NCBI GenBank assembly: GCA_947588925.1
Contig: CANQAT010000003.1
Coordinates: 1 to 45,795, forward strand
Reading direction: 5' to 3'
Origin: an uncultured Bacilli bacterium
GTDB taxonomy: Bacteria > Bacillota_I > Bacilli_A > RF39 > UBA660
Length of the DNA stretch: 45,795 nucleotides
Notes under the pieces: model-generated
The model's input: only the letters and a program-made list of their open reading frames with translations
Database searches by the model: none
Told to the model about the DNA's origin: nothing
Translations under genes and position numbers: made by a program
Shown here: in pieces, positions 35,189-42,454 of the stretch
Numbering within the stretch: the first letter of the stretch is position 1
How the letters are laid out: each line of letters starts with the position of its first letter

Positions 35189-36502
35189 ATGAAAAAATCT
35201 GTAGTTGCCTTAGTAGGAAGACCAAATGTAGGAAAAAGTACATTATTTAATAAAATGGTAGGTAAAAAGATATCTATAATAGAAGATACTCCAGGGGTTA
35301 CTCGTGATAGAGTATATGGAAGTGTTAACTATAAAGATTATAAGTTTCATTTGATAGATACAGGTGGTATCGAACTTGGTAAAAGTGATTTTAATGATGA
35401 AATAAAAGTTCAAGCAATGCTTGCAATAGATGAAGCAGATATAGTAGTATTTGTAGTTGACGGCAAAGAAGGATTAACGAGTGATGACTTTTTAGTACGA
35501 GATATGCTTAAAAAAGTATCTAATAAAGTTATTGTTGCTATAAATAAATGTGATAGTAAAAAGATAAAAGAAACAGAGTATGACTTTTATGAATTGGGAT
35601 TTTCTAATATCGTTAAAGTAAGCGGTGAACAGGGAGACGGGATATACGATTTACTAGATTTAATAACTAGTAACTTCCCTAAATATGAAGAAGATATAGA
35701 TGATACAAAAGTTAGATTTTCTATTATAGGAAGACCAAATGTAGGTAAAAGCAGTTTAGTAAATGCAATACTTAATGAAGATAGAGTTATAGTATCTAAT
35801 GTGGCTGGAACAACAAGAGACGCAATAGATACTGAATTTAACTACAATAATGAAAAATATGTAGTAATAGATACAGCTGGTATGAGAAAAAAAGGAAAAG
35901 TATATGAAAATATAGAAAAATATAGTTTAATTAGAAGTTTAAAAGCAATAGACAGATCAGATGTGTGTGTTCTTGTTATTAATGCAGAAGAAGGTATAAT
36001 AGAGCACGATAAACATATAGCAGGTTACATTAAAGACGCAGGAAAACCATGTGTAATCGCTGTAAATAAATGGGATTTAATAGAAGATAAAGATAGTGCG
36101 ATAAAGAAATGGAAACAGGATATAATGGCTGACTTTTCATTTATGGATTATGCAAAAATAGTATTTTTAAGTGCGAAAACTAAAAAGAGAATTCACACTT
36201 TAATGCCAGAAGTATTAAGTGCTTATGAAAATAGTAAAAGAGAAATTAAGACAAGTCTACTTAATAGTGTTATAAACGACGCATATGAACTTAATTTGCC
36301 TCCAAGCTATAAGGGTAGAAGACTTAAGATATACTTTTCAACTCAGGTTAGAACAATGCCTCCAACATTTAATATACAAGTAAATAGCAAGGGGCTTGTA
36401 CACTTCTCATATGAAAGATATTTAGAAAACAAAATAAGAGAGTCCTTTGATTTTAGTGGTACACCCATAGTTATAAATTTTAAAAGTAAAGGTGAAGAGT
36501 AG
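35189..36502 (+). CDS. der: Ribosome biogenesis GTPase Der (EngA)
   Basis: This 437-aa protein has two tandem GTPase domains, each with GRPNVGKS (near residues 10-17 and 181-188), DTPGVTRD or NVAGTTRDA switch I, DTGG or DTAG, and NKCD or NKWD. A C-terminal KH-like domain follows (LNLPPSYKGRRLKIYFSTQ). Der is essential for assembly of the 50S subunit. Length is standard. AAAGGGGTG precedes the ATG. A terminator-like hairpin spans the stop codon. Confidence 0.97.
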   Translation: MKKSVVALVGRPNVGKSTLFNKMVGKKISIIEDTPGVTRDRVYGSVNYKDYKFHLIDTGGIELGKSDFNDEIKVQAMLAIDEADIVVFVVDGKEGLTSDDFLVRDMLKKVSNKVIVAINKCDSKKIKETEYDFYELGFSNIVKVSGEQGDGIYDLLDLITSNFPKYEEDIDDTKVRFSIIGRPNVGKSSLVNAILNEDRVIVSNVAGTTRDAIDTEFNYNNEKYVVIDTAGMRKKGKVYENIEKYSLIRSLKAIDRSDVCVLVINAEEGIIEHDKHIAGYIKDAGKPCVIAVNKWDLIEDKDSAIKKWKQDIMADFSFMDYAKIVFLSAKTKKRIHTLMPEVLSAYENSKREIKTSLLNSVINDAYELNLPPSYKGRRLKIYFSTQVRTMPPTFNIQVNSKGLVHFSYERYLENKIRESFDFSGTPIVINFKSKGEE

Positions 36503-36514
36503 CTTTACTTTTTT
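36482..36514 (+). terminator. Intrinsic terminator at end of der
   Basis: AAAAGTAAAG / CTTTACTTTT with an 11-base loop containing the stop codon, then T. Confidence 0.6.
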
Positions 36515-36520
36515 AGTTTG

Positions 36521-36531
36521 TGTGTTATAAT
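36521..36531 (+). promoter_or_regulatory. Extended -10 promoter of the O-antigen ligase-like gene
   Basis: TGTGTTATAAT 16 bases before the ATG. Confidence 0.6.
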
Positions 36532-36546
36532 TTAGTAGGTGGTAGT

Positions 36547-37836
36547 ATGGAGTTAAATAGTAAAAAAATATTAAAAATAATTAGTATATGTATAATGATA
36601 CTAATCCCTTTTTTGCAAGTGTTTGGAAGATATCTTGAAAAATACAATATAATTAATAACAGTGATTCTATTAATCCAGCAATTATATTTTATGTAGCTA
36701 CTCCAGTCTTATTATTTATATATATAAGAGATTTAATTAAAAGTAAAAGAAAACTAGATATATTTGATTATTTATTTTATATACTAACATTCGCTGGAAT
36801 AATAGCTTCTGTTTTTGCTATAGATAGCTATTTATCTATATTTGGAAAAGCATTAAGACATGAAGGCTTTCTAACAGTATTAAGCTATTATTTGTTATTT
36901 ATAAATTGGAAGAATAATGGAACTAAAAAAGAAGTATGTGATTTTATAAAATTAGTAGTCTTAATTGGAATTTTAAACTCTATATATTCAATACTTCAGA
37001 TATATACGAACTTTAGCTTTATTTTAAGATTCTCACAGGATGATACTATGGCATTTGGTTTATGTATTAATCCAAATTTCTTTGGAAGTTTAATGGTAAC
37101 AGTACTAAGTATTGTTTCTTGTTACTTTTTGATGAATAAAAACTCTTCTATAAAAGAATATTTAATTATAATATTATTATTTATAGGTCTTATAAATTCA
37201 CAATCAACAGGACCATTTTTAACTATTGTAGTAGCGCTTATATTCATATCTATATTCCTATATAAAAAGAAAAACTTAGTTTTAAGAAAATTAATTATAT
37301 TAACGTTTATTTTACTTGCAACTTATTCATCTATATATCTTTTAAATAAATATGTATATAGAATTGATAGATGTGAGATGTGCGATATAAATAAAACTAT
37401 TGAAAATGGTGGGAATGGTAGATTAAATATATGGAAAAATAGTTTAGGCGTTATAAAGGATAACTTCTTTACAGGTGTTGGATTTGATAATTTTCATTTA
37501 GCATATCCTAATCCTAAAATTGATTCAAGTATAAGTTTAACCGTTACAAATGGAGAGGTTAGCGCTTCTCCTATGAAGAGTTACTTTATTGTTGATAACG
37601 CTCATAATGTTTATTTGCACACCCTTTCTACAACTGGTATTATTGGTCTTATCCCATATCTGATGTTATGCTTATTTACATTTATTAAAGGATTAAAATC
37701 TAAAAATAAATTAATGTTTTTATTACTTAGTGGATTTGTCGCATATTCGGTTCAAGCATTTGCTAATATAAGCGTTATTGAAGTCGCTCCAATATATTAT
37801 ATAATAATCGGATTAATGTTATCTATAAAAGATTAA
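36547..37836 (+). CDS. O-antigen ligase/polymerase-like membrane protein
   Basis: The 429-aa protein has about eleven membrane helices. Its signature is the large extracytoplasmic loop NGGNGRLNIWKNSLGVI, then GVGFDNFHLAYP and, later, DNAHNVYLHTLSTTGIIGL, typical of the Wzy_C/O-antigen ligase family. Those enzymes join or polymerise lipid-linked sugars outside the membrane; in a Gram-positive cell a capsule, teichoic acid or glycoprotein polymer is likelier than O-antigen. A CEMC motif lies in the loop. The ATG at 36547 follows GGTGG; a frame nine codons longer begins in the -10 box. No other polysaccharide genes are nearby. Confidence 0.85.
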   Translation: MELNSKKILKIISICIMILIPFLQVFGRYLEKYNIINNSDSINPAIIFYVATPVLLFIYIRDLIKSKRKLDIFDYLFYILTFAGIIASVFAIDSYLSIFGKALRHEGFLTVLSYYLLFINWKNNGTKKEVCDFIKLVVLIGILNSIYSILQIYTNFSFILRFSQDDTMAFGLCINPNFFGSLMVTVLSIVSCYFLMNKNSSIKEYLIIILLFIGLINSQSTGPFLTIVVALIFISIFLYKKKNLVLRKLIILTFILLATYSSIYLLNKYVYRIDRCEMCDINKTIENGGNGRLNIWKNSLGVIKDNFFTGVGFDNFHLAYPNPKIDSSISLTVTNGEVSASPMKSYFIVDNAHNVYLHTLSTTGIIGLIPYLMLCLFTFIKGLKSKNKLMFLLLSGFVAYSVQAFANISVIEVAPIYYIIIGLMLSIKD

Positions 37837-37846
37837 CCAATTTAAG

Positions 37847-37877
37847 CCTCTTACATAAACTAATGTAGGAGGTTTTT
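37847..37877 (+). terminator. Terminator whose 3' arm is the next gene's ribosome site
   Basis: CCTCTTACAT (37847-37856) pairs with ATGTAGGAGG (37863-37872), one wobble, followed by TTTTT. The 3' arm contains the AGGAGG that serves the ATG at 37879. Confidence 0.75.
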
Positions 37878-37878
37878 C

Positions 37879-38121
37879 ATGGCTTTTTCAGATTCCTTTT
37901 TTAATAGAATAGAGAAAAAAACTAATGTTGGAAAAGATACTATAATAGAACTTGCTAAAAAATTACAACAAAACGATTTAAAAAATGAGGGAACGCTTAG
38001 AGAAGTAATACAAACATTAAGTAAAATGACAGGTAGAGATGTATCAAAAGAACAAGAAGATAAAATAATAAACGCAGTTGTTACAGATAAAGTTCCAAAA
38101 GATATCGATAAGTTAATTTAA
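37879..38121 (+). CDS. SpoVIF-like sporulation protein
   Basis: This 80-aa protein (MAFSDSFFNRIEKKTNVGKD...LAKKLQQNDLKNEGTLREVI) resembles stage VI sporulation protein F of Bacillus: FF..IEKKTNV, a central NLK/DLK...TLR region and SKEQEDKI near the end. In Bacillus it acts in the mother cell for coat maturation. Size fits. The AGGAGG ribosome site lies within the 3' arm of the upstream terminator hairpin, so read-through RNA should translate it poorly. It agrees with gpr in pointing to sporulation. Moderately confident by motif only. Confidence 0.75.
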   Translation: MAFSDSFFNRIEKKTNVGKDTIIELAKKLQQNDLKNEGTLREVIQTLSKMTGRDVSKEQEDKIINAVVTDKVPKDIDKLI

Positions 38122-38133
38122 TTAACTTTTTTC
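38109..38133 (+). terminator. Intrinsic terminator after SpoVIF-like gene
   Basis: AGTTAAT / ATTAACT around the stop codon with a 3-base loop, then TTTTTT. Confidence 0.65.
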
Positions 38134-38190
38134 TTTTTAAATAAACTTGTTTTAGTATATAAAATATTATATAATTAAACTGGTGAGACT

Positions 38191-38682
38191 ATGGAATATT
38201 TAGATATATATGATAAAGATAGAAATTTAACAGGTGAAAAGATTTTAAGAAGTAAAGATATGAATATTCAAGGTGGATATATAAATATCGTTATAGTGTT
38301 TATTCAAAATAGTAAAGGCGAATTTTTAATACAAAAGACATCCAAAGAAAAGGGAAGTATATTTGCAACTACAGGCGGGTTTGTTAAAAGCGGAAGTACT
38401 AATAACAAAACCATTGTAGAAGAGATTAAAGAAGAACTTGGAATAGATATAGATATCAATGATTTGACATTAATACATACTGTTTATCATAAACATGCGA
38501 TACAGGACGCATACTACGTTATAAAAGATATAGATATAAATAAACTAAAGCTTCAAAAAGAAGAAGTAGAGTATGTCAAGTGGATGAGTATAGAAGAAAT
38601 TGAAGCCTTAATAGAAAAAGGAGAATTTAGAAAAGGGAACATAGACTCGTTTAGATATATAAAAGAAAATAAATTAAATTAA
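38191..38682 (+). CDS. NUDIX hydrolase
   Basis: The 163-aa protein has an isopentenyl-isomerase/NUDIX-like start (MEYLDIYDKDRNLTGEKILR) and a Nudix box near residues 65-87. The C-terminal half of the box is good (VEEIKEELGI), but the usual GE is GS and the usual RE is EE, so the box is atypical. Members hydrolyse nucleoside diphosphate derivatives; the substrate cannot be told. GGTGAG precedes the ATG. Directly after it begins a broken second copy of the same gene. Confidence 0.85.
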   Translation: MEYLDIYDKDRNLTGEKILRSKDMNIQGGYINIVIVFIQNSKGEFLIQKTSKEKGSIFATTGGFVKSGSTNNKTIVEEIKEELGIDIDINDLTLIHTVYHKHAIQDAYYVIKDIDINKLKLQKEEVEYVKWMSIEEIEALIEKGEFRKGNIDSFRYIKENKLN

Positions 38683-38689
38683 CTAAAAT

Positions 38690-38773
38690 ATTACGTACAC
38701 GAGGCTATGGATATATGATGAAAACAAAAATTTAACAGGTGAAAAGATTTTAAAAAGTAAAGATATGAATATT
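38690..38773 (+). pseudogene. 5' fragment of a duplicated NUDIX gene
   Basis: The stretch up to 38773 repeats the upstream region and first codons of the NUDIX gene at 38191 (shared AAATTTAACAGGTGAAAAGA, then AGTAAAGATATGAATATT), with small changes that break the frame. Similarity stops sharply at 38773. The matching 3' part lies at 40010. Confidence 0.8.
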
Positions 38774-38902
38774 TATTCAGTGGCACCAAAGATTTACAAC
38801 TTCCTTTATTTTTTATAAGGAAATATAAAAAAAGAAATAATTGTTGTAAAAACTATTTGGCAATATTTTCATTAATTATTATACTTAATTTTTTTAACGC
38901 TT

Positions 38903-39907
38903 TCATAAAGATTCATCTCTATTTGACAATATATCATCTTTATTAGCTATACCTTTTAAAGCTCTTAAAATATCTTTATCTAATATTTTATATTCACTTA
39001 CACCTACTGGTTTATTAATATACTTTAAAGTATAATCCACTATTTTATTACTTTTATTTTGACATAATATTAATCCAATTGAAGGATTATCATTTTCATC
39101 TTTTATTTCTTCATCTAATGCAGTTAAATAAAATCCCATTTTACTAGCAAACTCAGTTTTAAATTCAGTAGCTTTAAGTTCTACTGCTATATAACATTTT
39201 AATTTAATATGATAAAAAAGTAAGTCGATATAAAAATCCTGATTATCAACTGTTATTTTATATTGATTACCAACAAATGAAAAGCCTGATCCTAATTCTA
39301 ATAATACATTTTTTAATTTTTCTAACATTTTATTTTCTAATTCTTTTTCTTTATAGTCTTCTGTTAATTCGATTAAGTCGAAAACATAAGGTTCTTTCAT
39401 CATATTATTTGCAAGGTCACTATTCTTTTTTAAGGTTATACTAAAATTATTATGTTTAATTGTCTTTTCTTGTCTATTATATAAATTTGTGTCTATTTGA
39501 TAAATTAAAATACTATCTGACCATCCTTCTTCAAGACACTTATTCATATACCATTTACGTATTCCCTTATCTTTAACTTTTTGTATTAATGTAATATTAT
39601 GTTTCCAAGGTAATTGTGCAACCAATTGCACAAATTCATTATTATCTTTATATTCATTATAAAAGGACTTCATATATTTCAAATTACGAACCGAAAACCC
39701 TTTTAATTTAGGAAAAGATAATTTTAATTCCATAGCAACATTATCAATAAATTTATTTCCCCAATTACTATTTTCTTCTAGTGTTTTACCAATATTATAA
39801 TATAGATGTACTAATCTTTTATTTGCATTACTCATAATTTCAAGTTGCGTATTTGTTATTTCCTCTTTAATACTATTTGTTATTTCTTGAAATGATTTAT
39901 CTAACAT
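38903..39907 (-). CDS. DUF1016 / PDDEXK nuclease-domain protein (YhcG-like)
   Basis: This 334-aa protein has an N-terminal DUF1016 helical domain (LYYNIGKTLEE...NWGNKFIDNVAMEL, then FPKLKGFSVRNLKYMKSFY) and a C-terminal PDDEXK nuclease fold with D228 (FYIDLLFYH) and E243-K245 (AVELKA). Relatives occur in restriction and mobile contexts; the exact role is unclear. It has a promoter on the minus strand (TTCAAA, 17 bp, TATAAT at 39935-39930) and an AGGGAGG ribosome site. It lies inside a segment that splits a duplicated NUDIX gene, so it is probably acquired DNA. Its stop is TGA. Confidence 0.9.
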   Translation of the reverse strand: MLDKSFQEITNSIKEEITNTQLEIMSNANKRLVHLYYNIGKTLEENSNWGNKFIDNVAMELKLSFPKLKGFSVRNLKYMKSFYNEYKDNNEFVQLVAQLPWKHNITLIQKVKDKGIRKWYMNKCLEEGWSDSILIYQIDTNLYNRQEKTIKHNNFSITLKKNSDLANNMMKEPYVFDLIELTEDYKEKELENKMLEKLKNVLLELGSGFSFVGNQYKITVDNQDFYIDLLFYHIKLKCYIAVELKATEFKTEFASKMGFYLTALDEEIKDENDNPSIGLILCQNKSNKIVDYTLKYINKPVGVSEYKILDKDILRALKGIANKDDILSNRDESL

Positions 39908-39929
39908 ATTTATCCTCCCTTATATAAGT

Positions 39930-39958
39930 ATTATACCATTTATTTGATATAGTTTGAA
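39930..39958 (-). promoter_or_regulatory. Promoter of the DUF1016 nuclease gene
   Basis: On the minus strand TTCAAA (39958-39953), 17-bp spacer, TATAAT (39935-39930). Confidence 0.6.
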
Positions 39959-40009
39959 CTACGTTAAATAAAAATTCTATATTTTGTCACCTAAATGCTA
40001 CCAAAAATG

Positions 40010-40222
40010 CATACTGTTTATCATAAACATGCGATATAGGACGCATACTACGTTATAAAAGATATTGATATAAATAAACTAAAACTTCAAAAAGAAGAAG
40101 TAGAGTATGTCAAGTGGATGAGTATAGAAGAAATTGAAGCCTTAATAGAAAAAGGAGAATTTAGAAAAGGGAACATAGACTCGTTTAGATATATAAAAGA
40201 AAATAAATTAAATTAACTAAGA
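40010..40222 (+). pseudogene. 3' fragment of a duplicated NUDIX gene
   Basis: This block is nearly identical to 38476-38690, the 3' half of the intact NUDIX gene. One change turns the CAG codon of HAIQDAYYV into a TAG stop. Similarity begins abruptly at 40010. With the fragment ending at 38773 it represents one gene copy missing about 200 bases and split by about 1.24 kb. Bases 40223-40321 before the next gene hold only its promoter region. Confidence 0.88.
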
Positions 40223-40321
40223 TACACGTACTTTGTCAAAAAAAATATTCAAAATATATTTCAATTTTAATAATTATGTGCTAAAATGATTATAGTAGAC
40301 GTTAGAATTGGAGGAATAACC

Positions 40322-40723
40322 ATGGGTTTTATAAAAGGTTTATTTAACGATAAGGAAGAAGCACAAACAGGAGGAAATGAATACTACGATATAAAAGCAG
40401 AAGAAGCCTATACAGAAGAAGGCGGAGCTAAAATGATTTTACTTGAACCACGCGCTTATTCTGAAGCACAACAAATAGCAGATCATTTAAAAAAAAGAAA
40501 TACTGTTGTTGTAAATCTTAAAAGAGTAACGAGTGATCAAGCAAAACGTATCATGGATTTTTTGAGTGGATGTATATATGCAATTAAAGGAAACATTCAA
40601 AAAATAGGTAGTGGTATATTTTTATGTACTCCTAATAATATAAACGTACAAGGTAAAATAACTGATGATACAGAAAAAGATAAAGATAAAGACGAAGAAG
40701 AAAATATAAATTACGAGTGGTAA
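40322..40723 (+). CDS. sepF: Cell division protein SepF
   Basis: This 133-aa protein has an N-terminal membrane-binding helix (MGFIKGLF), an acidic linker and the SepF core (ILLEPRAYSEAQQIADHLKK, then VVVNLKRVTSDQAKRIMDFL, GSGIFLCTP). SepF polymerises and tethers FtsZ to the membrane during septum formation. The ATG at 40322 follows GGAGG; the frame extends 12 codons upstream into the -10 region and is not used. divIVA follows, as in many Gram-positive division clusters. Confidence 0.95.
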   Translation: MGFIKGLFNDKEEAQTGGNEYYDIKAEEAYTEEGGAKMILLEPRAYSEAQQIADHLKKRNTVVVNLKRVTSDQAKRIMDFLSGCIYAIKGNIQKIGSGIFLCTPNNINVQGKITDDTEKDKDKDEEENINYEW

Positions 40724-40782
40724 AACACTTGAAAAAGAGAAAAAATTGTGCTATCATATGAAGCACAACGTTTGAGGTTGAT

Positions 40783-41268
40783 ATGCTTATGGAAAATAAT
40801 AGTAAAACGTTTAAAAATTATAGTCCTGAAGAAGTCGATAAATTTTTAGATCAAATTATTAAGCAAGTAGAAAGAATGATTGAAGATAATAAGGCTAAAA
40901 ATAAAGAACTTATCTTAAAGGATCAAAAGATTGAAGAGTTAAATCGCACTATTGCTAATCTCCATGTAAAGGAAGAAAAACTTGCTCAATATGAACGTAT
41001 GGAAGGTACTTTAAATAGAGCAATAGTAATGGCTCAAAAGACATCTGACCAGATTAAATCAAGTGCGCACAAAGAATCTGAAATAATTTTAGAAGACGCA
41101 AAGAGAAATGCTAGTCGCATTGTAAATGAATCACTATTAAAAGCAGAAAAAACTGAAATGGAAGCAGATATGCTAAAGAGAAACATAAACATATTCAAAC
41201 GTAAATTAAGAGGTTTAATAGAGGCTCAACTTGAAATGGTTGACGATATAGAAAAAGTAGATTTTTAA
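40783..41268 (+). CDS. divIVA: DivIVA-family cell division/polarity protein
   Basis: The 161-aa coiled-coil protein has the DivIVA N-terminal signature in short form (FKNYSPEEVDKFLDQIIKQVE) followed by long heptads (about residues 25-75 and 85-160). The family binds curved membrane at poles and septa. It lacks most of the usual residues before the FKNY motif, so it may be DivIVA or a GpsB-like variant. GAGGTTG precedes the ATG at 40783; an ATG two codons later is equally possible. It follows sepF, which supports a division role. Confidence 0.88.
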   Translation: MLMENNSKTFKNYSPEEVDKFLDQIIKQVERMIEDNKAKNKELILKDQKIEELNRTIANLHVKEEKLAQYERMEGTLNRAIVMAQKTSDQIKSSAHKESEIILEDAKRNASRIVNESLLKAEKTEMEADMLKRNINIFKRKLRGLIEAQLEMVDDIEKVDF

Positions 41269-41273
41269 AACAA

Positions 41274-41470
41274 AAGATAGAGACGATATATAATGTAGTT
41301 TATAGAAAGTTCGTGGGTGATGGAAACGAATAACAAGTTATATATGTATCACTCTTGATGTGAGTATGAAGATATTTCCGGTAACGCGTTATAGTATTTG
41401 AGTGTATTATTAATAAAATAAGGTGGTACCGCGGGTAAAACTCGTCCTTAGGGATTGAGTTTTTTTGTAT
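41274..41470 (+). promoter_or_regulatory. Isoleucine T-box riboswitch
   Basis: The leader has the T-box core GGTGGTACCGCGGG (41422-41435), whose TGGT can pair with the ACCA end of uncharged tRNA, and a terminator AAAACTC...GAGTTTT with T-run at 41437-41467. In stem I AGAG (41279-41282) pairs with CTCT (41352-41355) and ATATATAA (41286-41293) with TTATATAT (41338-41345). This leaves a specifier loop holding ATC (41348-41350) followed by A, which matches isoleucine. It controls the antiporter gene and ileS. Confidence 0.93.
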
Positions 41471-41485
41471 GTGAGAGGAGTTTTT

Positions 41486-42454
41486 ATGATACTTAATATA
41501 TTAATTTTAATAATAGGTTTTGTACTTTTAATTAAAGGCGCAGATATATTAGTTGATGGAGCTAGCTCTATCGCACGTAATTTAAAAGTATCAAGCTTAC
41601 TTATAGGACTTACAGTTGTAACATTTGGAACAGGAATACCAGAACTTGCAGTATCTATTAAATCAATAGTATCAGGTAATTCAGATATGTTACTAGGTAA
41701 CGTAATTGGTAGTAATATTATAAACATATTGCTGATACTTGGTATATCTAGTGTAATATGCCCATTAAGGGTTAAAAATAATACGATACATAAAGAAATA
41801 CCTATGATGATATTAATTTCAATCTTATTAGTAACGCTATTTAATGATAGTTTATTTGATATCGATAAAGTTAATATTATTACTAGGTCAGATGGCGTTG
41901 TTATACTACTGTTCTTCTTAGTATTTATATACTATTTAATATCTATAATAAGGAAAAGAAGAGGGCAGGATGATGATACACTTATAGATAATCCAAAATA
42001 TCCGATATTTAAATCTATATTATTTGTAATATTAGGTCTTGCTTTTGTAATAGCCGGAAGTAATTTTGTAGTTGATAATGCAGCCATTATAGCTACATCT
42101 CTAGGACTTAGCGATAGATTAGTGGGTATTACTATTATCGCAATTGGAACATCACTTCCAGAGCTTGCAACATCTATATCTGCTTCAAAGAAGCAGGAGC
42201 ACGATCTACTTCTAGGTAATATAGTTGGAAGTAATATATTTAATATAGGAATTGTACTAGGACTTCCTGTTGCTATATTTGGTAGCATCTCAGGAGCTCA
42301 CTTTAGTTATGTAGATTTAATAGTATTATTGATATCAGGGTTTATGCTTTTAATAAGTGCTGGAACAAAAAAAGAAATAAGTAAAAAAGAGGGTATAGTG
42401 ATGTTACTAATATTTATAATTTATTATGCTTATATAATAGGAGGAGTAATATGA
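41486..42454 (+). CDS. CaCA family cation/calcium antiporter
   Basis: This 322-aa membrane protein has ten or so helices in two halves, each with the alpha-repeat: GTGIPELAVS with GNVIGSNIINI, and GTSLPELATS with GNIVGSNIFNI. It matches the YrbG-type sodium/calcium exchanger-like family. AGAGGAG precedes the ATG. It lies directly after the Ile T-box terminator and its stop overlaps the ileS start by 4 bases (ATGA), so the two are translationally coupled and both should rise when isoleucyl-tRNA falls. Why a cation antiporter is under this control is not clear. Confidence 0.92.
   Translation: MILNILILIIGFVLLIKGADILVDGASSIARNLKVSSLLIGLTVVTFGTGIPELAVSIKSIVSGNSDMLLGNVIGSNIINILLILGISSVICPLRVKNNTIHKEIPMMILISILLVTLFNDSLFDIDKVNIITRSDGVVILLFFLVFIYYLISIIRKRRGQDDDTLIDNPKYPIFKSILFVILGLAFVIAGSNFVVDNAAIIATSLGLSDRLVGITIIAIGTSLPELATSISASKKQEHDLLLGNIVGSNIFNIGIVLGLPVAIFGSISGAHFSYVDLIVLLISGFMLLISAGTKKEISKKEGIVMLLIFIIYYAYIIGGVI

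Noticed and set aside
41289-41294. TATAAT as a promoter for the antiporter gene
   Set aside because: These bases form part of T-box stem I, pairing with 41338-41345, and there is no matching -35 box.
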